A stretch of 64,000 bases of DNA from an uncultured Draconibacterium sp. (GTDB taxonomy: Bacteria; Bacteroidota; Bacteroidia; Bacteroidales; Prolixibacteraceae), in NCBI RefSeq assembly GCF_963675585.1, contig NZ_OY776411.1, positions 749,001 through 813,000 of the forward strand. Direction: 5' to 3'. Below the pieces are notes generated by a model. That model saw nothing but the letters and a program-made list of their open reading frames with translations. It made no database searches and was not told the origin of the DNA. The position numbers were made by a program, and so were the translations under genes. The stretch's first letter is position 1. Each line of letters begins with the position of its first letter. Shown in pieces: positions 30,656-38,910 of this stretch.

Positions 30656-32109
30656 AGTGTAATCTAAACTCTGTCTGGTAATTTTCTTTCATTCAAATTT
30701 AATTCATTTTCTGATTTTTCAATCGTAAAAGCTTTTTTGAACGGGATTTGAGTTCTGTCAGGGGCGGCTGAGTATACGAAGCCGTTTATATACCCTTGAC
30801 AGGTTTTAAATCCTGTTCTTTCTTTGCTTTTAAAGATTAAAATCAGAGGTCAAGTTTCATCCTGTCTCCAAATTTTATTTTCAGTTGCTGTGCTGTAAGT
30901 CCCCAGTTCTGGAGTGGCTGTGTCCATTTTTTAGAGATGTTCTCGGTTGCCAGATAAATCAATTTCAGCAAAGCCATATCGTTTGGGAAAGCACCTTTTG
31001 TTTTGGTAACTTTTCGTACCTGACGGTGAAAACCTTCTACGGGATTGGTCGTGTAAATGAGCCTACGGATTTGCTCATCATACTGAAAATAAGCCGATAA
31101 TTTATCCCAGTTGGTATTCCACGATTTGATGACTACAGGATATTTGTTCCCCCATCTTTCTTCCAGGTTGATAAGTTCAGTTTCTGCCTGGCTCTTATTG
31201 ACCGCTTGATATACCTTTTTCAGGTCTTTCATAAAAACCTTTTGGTCTTTCGATGCCACGTACTTTATCGAGTTCCGCACCTGATGAACGATGCATAACT
31301 GGATTTCTACCTTTGGAAAAATACTTGCTATGGCTTCTGAAAATCCTGACAGATTATCAATGCTGGCAATTAAAATATCTTCTACTCCACGGGATTTTAA
31401 GTCAGTCAGTACACTAAGCCAGAAGTTAGCCCCTTCACTTTCTGAGATATACATCCCGATTAGTTCTTTTCGACCTTCTTTGTTAACGGCTAATACGTTG
31501 TAAACAGCTCGGCTTACCACCCTGCCTTCATCTCTGACCTTGTAGTGCATCGCATCAAGCCAGACAATCGTGTACAGCGATTCAAGTGGGCGACTTTGCC
31601 ACGCTTTAACCTGTGGAATAACTCTCTCTGTTATCTCGCTTAATGTGGAATGCGAGATATCTACATCGTACATCTCTTTGATGTGATTCGAGATGTCCCG
31701 AAAACTCATCCCAAGACCATATAATCCAATGATTTTAGGGGCAAGATTATCTGCCAGTACTGTTTCTCGCTTTTTTACAAGTTGTGGCTCAAAACTGCTA
31801 TTGCGGTCTTGAGGTGTAGTAATCTCAATTTCTCCCGAATCAGTTTTCAGGGTTTTACTTTTCTTCCCATTACGTTTGTTGCCTGATATTCGCTCAAAAT
31901 CATCCAAATGGGAACTCATCTCCGCATCAAGAGCACTTTCAATAAACTCTTTCAGTAAGGGAGCAAAAACACCATCTTTTCCTGTTAGGGATTGTCCATT
32001 GCGTAACTGCTCAAGGGCTTTGTCACGCATTGCTTTAAATTCTTCACTTTCCATAATTTCTCTGTCTTACAAAATTAATATTGTTAGACAGAGTTCATTT
32101 TACAGTCTC
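30656..32109. mobile_element. IS256-family insertion sequence (about 1454 bp)
   Basis: The element has one transposase gene, imperfect terminal inverted repeats (left TGTAATCTAAACTCTGTCT, right read inward TGTAAAATGAACTCTGTCT; 16 of 19 match) and a direct repeat of ACCAAAAGGGG at both flanks. The exact duplication implies a fairly recent insertion. The element landed in a small membrane protein gene read on the minus strand. Confidence 0.88.
30843..32054 (-). CDS. IS256-family transposase
   Basis: A 403-residue DDE transposase of the mutator type. Likely catalytic residues are Asp167 (IVWLDAMHYK), Asp233 (ASIDNLSGF) and Glu340 (TTNPVEGFHRQVR). The N-terminal ELL-type region (QSLTGKDGVFAPLLKEFIESALDAEMSSHL) and IQLCIVHQVRNSIKYV are signatures of the family. 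The frame is intact, so the element may still be active. Confidence 0.95.
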   Translation of the reverse strand: MESEEFKAMRDKALEQLRNGQSLTGKDGVFAPLLKEFIESALDAEMSSHLDDFERISGNKRNGKKSKTLKTDSGEIEITTPQDRNSSFEPQLVKKRETVLADNLAPKIIGLYGLGMSFRDISNHIKEMYDVDISHSTLSEITERVIPQVKAWQSRPLESLYTIVWLDAMHYKVRDEGRVVSRAVYNVLAVNKEGRKELIGMYISESEGANFWLSVLTDLKSRGVEDILIASIDNLSGFSEAIASIFPKVEIQLCIVHQVRNSIKYVASKDQKVFMKDLKKVYQAVNKSQAETELINLEERWGNKYPVVIKSWNTNWDKLSAYFQYDEQIRRLIYTTNPVEGFHRQVRKVTKTKGAFPNDMALLKLIYLATENISKKWTQPLQNWGLTAQQLKIKFGDRMKLDL

Positions 32110-32332
32110 ACCAAAAGGGGGCATAATATTTTCCCGGCATCCCACTTTCTGCCTTTGAAAATTTGCGGTACTTCTTAGCCGATTCGAATAAATATACGTG
32201 CATGGTTGCCGGATTTGCCTTTTCACCCCTCGCCTTCAGGAATCTCATTATACGCAAACTCACTACAAAGTTCCAAACGAGGAAAAACAAAGAGTTTACA
32301 CCAAATACAAATGCCAGATTAACTGATTCCAT
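32108..32332 (-). pseudogene. Small membrane protein gene truncated by the IS256 insertion
   Basis: Read from ATG 32332 (MESVNLAFVFGVNSLFFLVWNFVVS), the frame has one membrane helix and a basic segment, then reaches YYAPFW and a TGA provided by the IS end at 32108-32110. Joining across the element (one target copy removed) extends the frame as APFWLSILFFALFLFLGILCVLQNC to a TGA at 30580-30582, adding a second membrane helix. The original product was therefore about 93 residues with two helices. An upstream start at 32398 would add 22 residues. The family is not recognised. Confidence 0.65.
32110..32120. repeat. Target-site duplication, right copy
   Basis: This is the exact second copy of ACCAAAAGGGG flanking the IS256-type element. 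Confidence 0.75.
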
Positions 32333-32479
32333 TATTTCTATTTTTGGTTTGTCCTTTTTGTTTACGAAAATCACTTTTAATGGGTTTAAGGTTTGCATAA
32401 AAAAAAATTCTGCTTAGCCCGGCCTTTTTACAGTCAAAGCTTAAACAGAATTTACAAACTCCCTTTTTTATGCACTTAA

Positions 32480-33322
32480 TCAGATCGCGGCTTTAACCGC
32501 ATCGGCCAATGGTGTTGTTGGCCGGCCTATAAGTTTCGATAGTTGGTGAGAATCGTCGAACAAGTCGCCCTTTGAAGCACTTGTATCCCAGCTTGCTATC
32601 GCATTGGCAAACATTTCGGGTAATCCTACCGTTTTCAAAATCTGCGCGTATTCAGTCTCCGGCAAGTTGTTGTACGGAATATCTTTCCCCGTCTTCGCCG
32701 AAATCTCCGCCGCCAAATCGCTTAAAGTGTAGGCCTCATCTCCTGCCAATTCGTAAACTTTTCCTTTGTGGCTTTCATCACTTAATACCACAGCAGCTGC
32801 TTCAGCAAAGTCGGCCCGGGTTGCCGATGCAATTTTACCATCGCCGGCACTTCCAATAAAAGCACCACTTGCCAACGCGCCGGCAATTGATCCGGTGTAG
32901 TTTTCGGTGTACCATCCATTTCGAAGTATGGTGTGTTCAATACCCGAGTTTTTTAATGCTTCCTCGGTAGCCAAATGTTCGCCTGCCAGACTTAATGTTG
33001 ACGTGTTGGCTGCCAGTAAACTGGTATAAACAATCCATTTTACACCTGCTTCCTTCGCTGCCTCAATTACATTCGAATGCTGAACGGCACGCTGACCAAT
33101 TTCGTTACCTGAAATCAGTAACAAAGTATCAATTCCAACAAGCGCCTCTGCCAGGTTATCGGCATTGGTATAATCAAATGCACGAACTTCAACTCCCAGT
33201 CCTGAAGCTTTTTCAGGTGTACGCACCAAGGCAACTAAATTTTCTGTCGCTACTCTTTTCTTTAATTCTGTTACAACCAGGCTTCCCAATTGGCCTGTTG
33301 CTCCTGTTATTGCAATTTTCAT
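32480..33322 (-). CDS. NmrA/QorB-like NAD(P)H quinone oxidoreductase
   Basis: A 280-residue atypical SDR starting MKIAITGATGQLGSLVV, with the NADPH motif GATGQLG at residues 7-13. YTSLLAANTSTLSLAGEHLATEEALKNSGIEHTILRNGWYTEN is the characteristic middle section of QorB (YtfG), which reduces quinones with NADPH. It is the last gene of a four-gene minus-strand run (SnoaL-like, YceI, DODA-like, this gene), with 49 bp to the gene before it. The company suggests handling of quinones or catechols. Confidence 0.82.
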   Translation of the reverse strand: MKIAITGATGQLGSLVVTELKKRVATENLVALVRTPEKASGLGVEVRAFDYTNADNLAEALVGIDTLLLISGNEIGQRAVQHSNVIEAAKEAGVKWIVYTSLLAANTSTLSLAGEHLATEEALKNSGIEHTILRNGWYTENYTGSIAGALASGAFIGSAGDGKIASATRADFAEAAAVVLSDESHKGKVYELAGDEAYTLSDLAAEISAKTGKDIPYNNLPETEYAQILKTVGLPEMFANAIASWDTSASKGDLFDDSHQLSKLIGRPTTPLADAVKAAI

Positions 33323-33371
33323 TTTCTGTAATTTTTAATTGTTTCTATTTCTATTCTTCTGTTTTTATTTC

Positions 33372-34256
33372 CTATCCTATTTTCACCGAGGTCATTGAAA
33401 GTGAACCACCCAGTGGCTGATCGTTAAACAAGTTGATCTCGTCTGTTTTCTCCTGAAGTGCTAATGCATACAGCAAAGGTAAAAAGTGCTCCGGTGTTGG
33501 AACCGACAACTGAAATGCTCTTCCCTGCTTCGAAAAGTTGATCAATTCTTTGTGATTGCCACTTAATATATACTCATTCATTTTACTGCTTGCTTCCTGT
33601 GCCCAATCGAAGGCATAATTTTCGTTTAACTTGCGCCAGTCAACCATTTGCAGGTTATGAACAAGGTTGCCGCTCCCCACAACAAGTACTCCCTTTTCCC
33701 GTAATTTCCCCATCTCTTTGGCCAGCTCGTAATGTTCTGCCGGCGTTTTATAATAATCGAGACTTAACTGAATAACCGGAACATCGGCATTTGGATACAT
33801 GTGCCGGATTACCGACCAGGCTCCGTGATCGAGTCCCCATTTTTCATCCAGAATCACCTCGCTTGTAGTAATCAGGTTTTTGGTTTCATTGGCCAAAACC
33901 GGATTGCCGGGTGCCGGATACTGCACTTCATACAATTCTTTCGGAAAGCCGCCAAAATCGTGAATTGTTGTTGGATTTTCCATGGCTGTTACACGGGTTC
34001 CCTTTGTTTCCCAGTGTGCCGATACCACTACAATTGCCTTTGGTGTTTCAATTTCGGAAGACACTTTTCTAAAACCCTGCACAAACTCGTTTTCGGCAAT
34101 GGCATTCATCGGACTGCCGTGTCCCAAAAAAAGCACCGGCATTTTGGGTGTGTTCTCCAATCCTTTTGTCATTTTATGTACTACATCTAATTTCATTGCT
34201 CCAATTGTTGCCGGCATTACTGCCAATATTGTTTTTAAAAATTGCTCCCTTTTCAT
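33372..34256 (-). CDS. 4,5-DOPA-dioxygenase extradiol-like protein (LigB family)
   Basis: About 294 residues from MKREQFLKTILAVMPATIG. The LigB fold carries VLFLGHGSPMNAI (metal His), VVSAHWETKGTRVTA, DHGAWSVIRHMYPNADVPVIQLSLDY and VGSGNLVHNLQ, the pattern of the YgiD/DODA group that opens catechol rings with a divalent metal. An N-terminal hydrophobic segment (about residues 6-17) is longer than in E. coli YgiD and could be a signal or anchor. It lies in the middle of the redox operon. The natural substrate is unknown. Confidence 0.82.
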   Translation of the reverse strand: MKREQFLKTILAVMPATIGAMKLDVVHKMTKGLENTPKMPVLFLGHGSPMNAIAENEFVQGFRKVSSEIETPKAIVVVSAHWETKGTRVTAMENPTTIHDFGGFPKELYEVQYPAPGNPVLANETKNLITTSEVILDEKWGLDHGAWSVIRHMYPNADVPVIQLSLDYYKTPAEHYELAKEMGKLREKGVLVVGSGNLVHNLQMVDWRKLNENYAFDWAQEASSKMNEYILSGNHKELINFSKQGRAFQLSVPTPEHFLPLLYALALQEKTDEINLFNDQPLGGSLSMTSVKIG

Positions 34257-34309
34257 GTCTGCTACGATGAGCAAAACCGGAAGTTACTCCGGAATTGCTG
34301 TATTAAAAG

Positions 34310-34873
34310 TTAAATCGACAATGTAATATCAAGCGTAAAAATGTCGTTAATCGCTTTATCGCCAAGGTTATCGAAGAACGAGTTTGAACCATAACGAACA
34401 TCAAACTTTGAGCGATCTACCTCTACTACTGCCTTGTACTCATTTCCTGATTTTACCACATCAAAAGTTACATCTTCGGTTTTCCCTTTAATGGTAAGTT
34501 TCCCGCTTACACTTGCTTTTCCTTCTGTAAATTTAGTGGCTTTACTTACAACAAACGTTGCGGTTGGATACTTTTCAACTCCAAAAAAATCATCCGATTT
34601 CAGGTGACCCACCAGTTTTTCGTTGTAACCCGGATCTTCCAAATCGGCATTGGTTATGGTATTCATATCCATCACTACTTCTCCTCCAACAATTTGGTTG
34701 TTGTTAAACTCGAAATACCCGCTTTTCAGTTCAATTGCTCCGTTGTGAGATCCTCCGATTTTTTTCCCGGTCCATTTCACCTCCGATGCTTCTTGTTTTA
34801 CTTCTTTCTTTTGTGCAAAAGTTACTACACTAACTGCTAATAAAAGCACTGCTACTAATCCTAATTTTTTCAT
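34310..34873 (-). CDS. YceI family periplasmic lipid-binding protein
   Basis: A 187-residue protein with signal peptide MKKLGLVAVLLLAVSVVTFAQ and the YceI barrel: SEVKWTGKKIGGSHNGAIEL, ADLEDPGYNEKLVGHLKSDDFFGVEKYPTATFVV, GKLTIKGKTEDVTFDV and the closing DIFTLDITLSI. YceI proteins bind polyisoprenoids or quinone-like lipids. It is the second gene of the operon, 11 bp after the SnoaL-like gene. Confidence 0.92.
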   Translation of the reverse strand: MKKLGLVAVLLLAVSVVTFAQKKEVKQEASEVKWTGKKIGGSHNGAIELKSGYFEFNNNQIVGGEVVMDMNTITNADLEDPGYNEKLVGHLKSDDFFGVEKYPTATFVVSKATKFTEGKASVSGKLTIKGKTEDVTFDVVKSGNEYKAVVEVDRSKFDVRYGSNSFFDNLGDKAINDIFTLDITLSI

Positions 34874-34884
34874 TTTCGTAATTT

Positions 34885-35262
34885 TTAATTGTTGTTATAA
34901 ATTGATTCATTTATTATTTCACCATCCTTGTTCCATCGCTGCACAACAACCTGGGTATATTTTTTATCCCCCATTTTGTTATGGGTAAAATCCAACTCCC
35001 ACTCAACCACAGATATATTATCGCTGATGATTACATTTTTCACACTTGCATTTCTAAATTCACTTATGCCGGTAACAAAACATTCTTCGCTCAGCCGGCA
35101 GGCTTCTTTTCCAATTGTAAGTTCCTTGTTATTAACCTGCTTGGTAATCGTTTCGGCATAAAACTTCTCAAAAGCTTCCAAAATATGACCGTGCAAAATC
35201 AGCTGGTTCATTTTTTCTACCCGCTCTGTAAGTGTCAATTTTTTTGGATCTATTTTTTGCAT
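34885..35262 (-). CDS. SnoaL/NTF2-like small protein
   Basis: A 125-residue alpha+beta protein (LILHGHILEAFEKFYAETITKQVNNKELTIGKEA, then four strands ending TQVVVQRWNKDGEIINESIYNN), which fits the SnoaL-like/NTF2 fold. Such proteins are often ligand-binding or stress-related, and no catalytic residues can be assigned. It is the first gene of the redox operon. Its upstream region holds a TAnnTTTG box and a Crp/Fnr-like palindrome, and a group II intron ends 86 bp upstream of its start. Confidence 0.75.
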   Translation of the reverse strand: MQKIDPKKLTLTERVEKMNQLILHGHILEAFEKFYAETITKQVNNKELTIGKEACRLSEECFVTGISEFRNASVKNVIISDNISVVEWELDFTHNKMGDKKYTQVVVQRWNKDGEIINESIYNNN

Positions 35263-35287
35263 CGTTTTTTTGTTTTTTGTTACGATA

Positions 35288-35295
35288 CAAAGGTA
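35288..35295 (-). promoter_or_regulatory. -7 promoter box (TACCTTTG) for the redox operon
   Basis: On the minus strand TACCTTTG fits TAnnTTTG and lies 25 bp before the first ATG. No -33 TTTG is seen, which fits an activator-dependent promoter. Confidence 0.5.
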
Positions 35296-35317
35296 GAGTA
35301 GGCACAGGCCCTGTACA

Positions 35318-35333
35318 CTTGACCTATGTTAAG
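35318..35333. promoter_or_regulatory. Crp/Fnr-type operator (CTTGAC-N4-GTTAAG)
   Basis: CTTGAC-CTAT-GTTAAG is a near-perfect inverted repeat (one mismatch) with FNR/FixK-like TTGAC arms. Its centre lies about 34 bp upstream of the centre of the -7 box, so near -41 of the start site, the class II activator position. A Crp/Fnr-family gene lies upstream on the same strand beyond the group II intron. Confidence 0.55.
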
Positions 35334-35387
35334 AAATACAATTGATGGTCGAGTAGGCAAAGGGAGTTTCACCCTAAGCCTCTCACA

Positions 35388-35421
35388 GAACCGTACGTGA
35401 CAGTCTCCCGTCATACGGCTC
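35388..35421 (-). ncRNA. Group II intron domain V
   Basis: The 34-nt catalytic hairpin pairs GAGCCGTA... with ...TACGGTTC around a GGGAGACT middle section, which is strongly conserved in group II introns. Its integrity, together with the intact reverse transcriptase, suggests the intron may still splice. Confidence 0.85.
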
Positions 35422-35443
35422 TTGTTATACAAATCTATACGCT

Positions 35444-36697
35444 TTATCCACATAATCCTATTTGCCAATGGTAAAACAGCATAGGAAATTGTTTCCTTAC
35501 AGTTTCGAACCATTTATAGGCACGGTTTACACTGGTTTTATAACGTTTATACCTTCTTCTAACCCAGCGCACGATGCGCTTTCGCAGTAGTTGAAAGATT
35601 GGATTCAATTCGTGTTTCCTGAACTTACCAAAGTAGTTTATCCAACCCCGAATGTACGGGTTTAAAAACTGGGCGACGCCTACAATGCTTTTGTAAGTTA
35701 AACCAACAATATCCAATTCTTCCATTTTGTCTGCAATACGTTTCTTCGAATTAATACTAATTGCACAATCGTATCCAAGGAACAGTTTTCCTGTCTTAGG
35801 TGATTTGGTTGTGCGTGGTTGAAAAGAATAACCAAGAAAATCGAACTTAACTATCGGATGGTCGCCATGACGGCGATAATCACGACAGTATATAAGTTTT
35901 GTCTTTTCAGGGTGCAACTCCAAACCACAAGCATTAAGCCGTTCACGTAATTTTCTTAGCAGCCATTCTGCATGGGCTTTGCTCTTACAGTGAATTATTG
36001 CGTCGTCGGCATAGCGAACAAAACTCACCGTTTTATGCTTTAGTTCAAGCCATTTATCCATGGCGTAATGCAGAAACAAGTTGGCTAATAAAGGGCTTAT
36101 CACACCTCCCTGTGGCGTTCCTTTGCCCTGCTTTTGAACCAGTTCTCCTGATTTCTTTAGCACTGGCACATTCAACCATCGTTTAATGTAAAATAAGCAC
36201 CAATTTTCGCTTGTGTGTTTCTTTAAGGCAGTCAATAATTTCTCATGGTTGATGTTGTCAAAGAAACCTTTTATATCGAGGTCGATTACCCAGTTTGTCA
36301 ACCTACAATTCTCACGTACCATTGCAAGTGCCTGATGGGCATTACGCTTTGGACGATAACCGTACGAATTATCACTGAATATTGACTCGAATCTCGGCTC
36401 TAAGTAATCTTTTACAACCATTTGTGCTACCCTGTCGGAGATTGTTGGGATTCCAAGTTTTCGGGTTTTACCGTCTTTCTTAGCTATCTCAACTTCTTTA
36501 ACAGGAGGAGGGAAATAACTGCCCGACGCCATGCGGTTCCAAAGTTTGTACAAGTGTTTCGACCTGTCAGCATCAAATTCTTCCATGCTGATTTGGTCAA
36601 CGCCTGCACTTCCTTTGTTGGCCTTAACTTTCTTATAAGCTTCCCATACCATGGTTTTGCTTATAGGTACTGATTTTGTCTCATTCCATAAATTCAT
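35444..36697 (-). CDS. ltrA: Group II intron reverse transcriptase/maturase
   Basis: A 417-residue intron-encoded protein. RT blocks are complete: GVDQISMEEFDADRSKHL (RT0/1), LGIPTISDRVAQMV, YGYRPKRNAHQAL, DLDIKGFFDNINHEKLL (RT3), GTPQGGVISPLLANLFLHY (RT4) and the active site YADD at 229-232. A maturase X region (FLNPYIRGWINYFGKF) ends the protein. There is no HNH endonuclease domain, so mobility would rely on DNA ends at replication forks or transient single strands. It promotes splicing and retrohoming of the surrounding intron. Confidence 0.95.
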   Translation of the reverse strand: MNLWNETKSVPISKTMVWEAYKKVKANKGSAGVDQISMEEFDADRSKHLYKLWNRMASGSYFPPPVKEVEIAKKDGKTRKLGIPTISDRVAQMVVKDYLEPRFESIFSDNSYGYRPKRNAHQALAMVRENCRLTNWVIDLDIKGFFDNINHEKLLTALKKHTSENWCLFYIKRWLNVPVLKKSGELVQKQGKGTPQGGVISPLLANLFLHYAMDKWLELKHKTVSFVRYADDAIIHCKSKAHAEWLLRKLRERLNACGLELHPEKTKLIYCRDYRRHGDHPIVKFDFLGYSFQPRTTKSPKTGKLFLGYDCAISINSKKRIADKMEELDIVGLTYKSIVGVAQFLNPYIRGWINYFGKFRKHELNPIFQLLRKRIVRWVRRRYKRYKTSVNRAYKWFETVRKQFPMLFYHWQIGLCG

Positions 36698-37298
36698 CCT
36701 CTTACGAGTTGTTAAATGTTATGATACTGTATAACCTAACCCCTTTGCTCCATTTCCATTACAGAAACTTCAACACTACTACGGGTTAGTCCGTCCCTGT
36801 TCCTGCCCGTCGGTATTCTGCCTTCAGGTTGTTCCCGTTGTGCGTTTCCTTTTGCATTGCAGGACAGGTTCCCGAGTTCCGTAATTAAGCCCGGATAAAG
36901 GTCATGCCGCCTGAATGACGCCAGCCGAATGGAAAGTAAACAGGTAACTCCCAAACTTAGTGTTGTTGCCAACACTACTTTTCACTCCGTCACATACTTC
37001 GTAGCTTTTGACTGGATATGGCCACTTCTCGACACCTCTTCAGCGGTTACGGTTAGTTCATCTCCTTTATCCATACCTGATAACCTCGTGGGTTACCTTT
37101 TCCTATACGCTCAATACCATGCCTCTTAAACACAGCACCTTTAGGTGGTTTAAAACCCTTGCCTGTACAACGGTTTTGGTGGGTCGGCTCCACCATCTTA
37201 ATTACAGCATGCAATGAACTTTTCTCTGCCGAATCATTGCTTCTCGGCACACTATGTTAAGTGGTGGTGGATTTTAACTGAGATTGGCCGGAAGATTG

Positions 37299-37880
37299 TT
37301 ATCTTTTTTTCCGGATGCGGCTTAAACTTTCGGGTGTAATTCCCAGATACGAAGCGATATAAACCAGGGGTACACGCTGAAACATAGTAGGGTGTTCCTT
37401 AAGCATTTTCGAATAGCGGTCTTCTGCCGATTCCCACATGGTAGCATTTAAACGCTCCAATGCATTAATGTATGCCTTTTGAAACAAGATCCGGAAGTAG
37501 CGTTCAAGGGCAGGTACCTCGGAGTATAAATGCTCCAGTTGTTCAGATGATATACGAAGTAGTTCAGAATTTTCGAGTGTCTCAATGTAATATTTCGACG
37601 GTTTTTGGGTGAAAAAACTTTCCAGATCACTGATCCAGTTGTTGTCCATCCTGATTTGGTAAATATGCTCAACTCCCTTTTCATCGGCATAATACGAACG
37701 CAAACACCCTTTGGTGATAAAATAAATGTACTTACAAACTTCATTCGGTTCCAACAGGTCTTTTTTCTTTTTTACTGTTAGCGGTTCAAAAGCCGACAGA
37801 ATTCGTGCTTCATCGTTCTCTGAAATAGAAACCCACTTTTTAAAGTAGTAAATTAATTTATGATCGACGGGTAAGCTCAT
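37299..37880 (-). CDS. Crp/Fnr-family transcriptional regulator
   Basis: A 193-residue protein from MSLPVDHKLIYYFKKW; an upstream extension to 38006 is not family-like. It has a cyclic-nucleotide-binding-type beta roll (LEPNEVCKYIYFITKGCLRSYYADEKGVEHIYQI), a dimer helix and a C-terminal winged helix (MFQRVPLVYIASYLGITPESLSRIRKK). No Fnr-type cysteine cluster is seen. Bacteroidota members of this type usually control small redox or stress operons. The likely target lies just downstream, past the intron, where a CTTGAC-N4-GTTAAG site precedes the SnoaL-YceI-DODA-QorB genes. Confidence 0.88.
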   Translation of the reverse strand: MSLPVDHKLIYYFKKWVSISENDEARILSAFEPLTVKKKKDLLEPNEVCKYIYFITKGCLRSYYADEKGVEHIYQIRMDNNWISDLESFFTQKPSKYYIETLENSELLRISSEQLEHLYSEVPALERYFRILFQKAYINALERLNATMWESAEDRYSKMLKEHPTMFQRVPLVYIASYLGITPESLSRIRKKR

Positions 37881-38269
37881 TGTTCCAAATTTGGCTCTAA
37901 AGTTAAGAGTTTTCCTTCTCAATGATACAAAGAAAGCGCAGGACGTTTCTCCTCGTACTGGAGTAGTAACCGAGCAAATAAAGGGGAAATCATTATTTCC
38001 CTGCAATCCGACATAAATACGGGGGTAAACTACTGATTTTTACTTGTTAACTACGCAAAAACGGGTCGTAATTCACTTTCAACCGTTCAGTAGTTAAATC
38101 CTGCCGTTCGACGATTTTTATACCGACGAATTAAAATTTATACCTAAACTTTACATTACAAAATCACTCGCAGGTACTTCAGAAAACAGCCTGAGGGAAA
38201 TTTGAAAACAGAAAACAAATTAAACGGAAGCAGAATGTGCCATCATTCGCTTCACAAAAAACAAAAGTC
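37881..38269. other. 389-bp divergent intergenic region
   Basis: It separates the Crp/Fnr gene from a secreted protein gene. No open frame or RNA gene was recognised. It contains a LytTR-like direct repeat at 38082-38111 and a CTACTGA...TCAGTAG inverted pair around 38030-38094. The promoters of both genes must lie here, but no clear TAnnTTTG box is seen. Confidence 0.5.
38082..38111 (+). promoter_or_regulatory. Putative LytTR-binding direct repeat
   Basis: ACCGTTCAG and GCCGTTCGA (9 bp each) are separated by exactly 12 bp, the spacing of AgrA/ComE-type LytTR sites whose core is ACCGTTnnn. It lies about 160 bp before a secreted protein gene. Two LytTR proteins are encoded elsewhere in the window. 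Confidence 0.4.
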
Positions 38270-38851
38270 ATGAAAACAAAAACAGCTATGTTAATGGTAG
38301 TGGCACTTTTACTGGCAGCCGGTACATTTGCCACCAATGTTCCTAAAATGAATGTGCATACACTAAACGACACAAAAGTGTATGTTGCAGCACTTACCAG
38401 TGAGCAATTTCCGTCGGAACTTAGCCTGCTAAACTCCCGGGGCGACATTGTGTATTACAAAAAATCGAAAGCGGCTCAGCACCATCGGTCACTGTTAAAT
38501 CTGGAACACCTCGAAAACGGAACTTACACGCTTTGTCTTAAAACCGGAGATGTTTCTGCCGAACGTTGCCTGGTGGTGAACAGCGGTTCCGTGTGTGTAA
38601 AAAATGAATTAAAAGAAATTGATCCGGTATTTTCGTACAAAAACAACAGGGTACATGTTACCTATCTAAATCCCAACAAGTCGAATGTGTCGGTAACAAT
38701 CTACAAAAACAACATGTTGGTGCTGAAGAAAGAACTGGGCAGTACTTTTAACATTCAGCGTAGTTTTGATGTATCGCGTGTGGCACATGGCCAACTCGAT
38801 TTTGTGCTTTGCGGAAACCAGCGGTATTTCAATTACCAGGTTTCACGTTAA
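38270..38851 (+). CDS. Secreted beta-rich protein of unknown function
   Basis: A 193-residue protein from MKTKTAMLMVVALLLAAGTFA, a strong signal peptide. The mature part has two repeats of beta-rich sequence resembling secretion-linked Ig-like domains (SLLNSRGDIVYYKKSK; LENGTYTLCLKTGD; then VSVTIYKNNMLVLKKELG). No catalytic motif or sorting tail is evident. A start at 38237 would put 11 residues before the signal and is less likely. A bidirectional terminator follows. Confidence 0.65.
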   Translation: MKTKTAMLMVVALLLAAGTFATNVPKMNVHTLNDTKVYVAALTSEQFPSELSLLNSRGDIVYYKKSKAAQHHRSLLNLEHLENGTYTLCLKTGDVSAERCLVVNSGSVCVKNELKEIDPVFSYKNNRVHVTYLNPNKSNVSVTIYKNNMLVLKKELGSTFNIQRSFDVSRVAHGQLDFVLCGNQRYFNYQVSR

Positions 38852-38864
38852 CATATGGTATAAA

Positions 38865-38893
38865 AAAACCCGGCTGAAGACCGGGTTTTTAAT
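38865..38893. terminator. Bidirectional terminator between the secreted protein gene and gltX
   Basis: AAAACCCGG pairs with CCGGGTTTT across CTGAAGA, with A-rich and T-rich flanks on the two sides. The genes converge here. Confidence 0.8.
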
Positions 38894-38910
38894 TGTATTT
38901 ATTTTAGGTA

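Larger units (their letters stand above)
35348..37252 (-). mobile_element. Group II intron (about 1.9 kb) with its own reverse transcriptase
   Basis: The 5' end on the minus strand reads GTGTGCCGAG (GUGYG consensus) at 37252. Domain V is a clear 34-nt hairpin at 35388-35421, starting GAGCCGTATGACGG. Domain VI at 35351-35384 has a GAGAGGC/GCCUACUC stem with a bulged A at 35354, the likely branch point, seven nucleotides from a 3' end ...CUCGAC at 35348. The reverse transcriptase sits in the domain IV position. The intron separates a Crp/Fnr gene from the redox operon and interrupts no coding frame. Confidence 0.88.

Noticed and set aside
35280-35513. 77-codon minus-strand frame overlapping the end of the intron reverse transcriptase
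   Set aside because: It lies across intron domains V and VI, whose structure explains the sequence better than coding.
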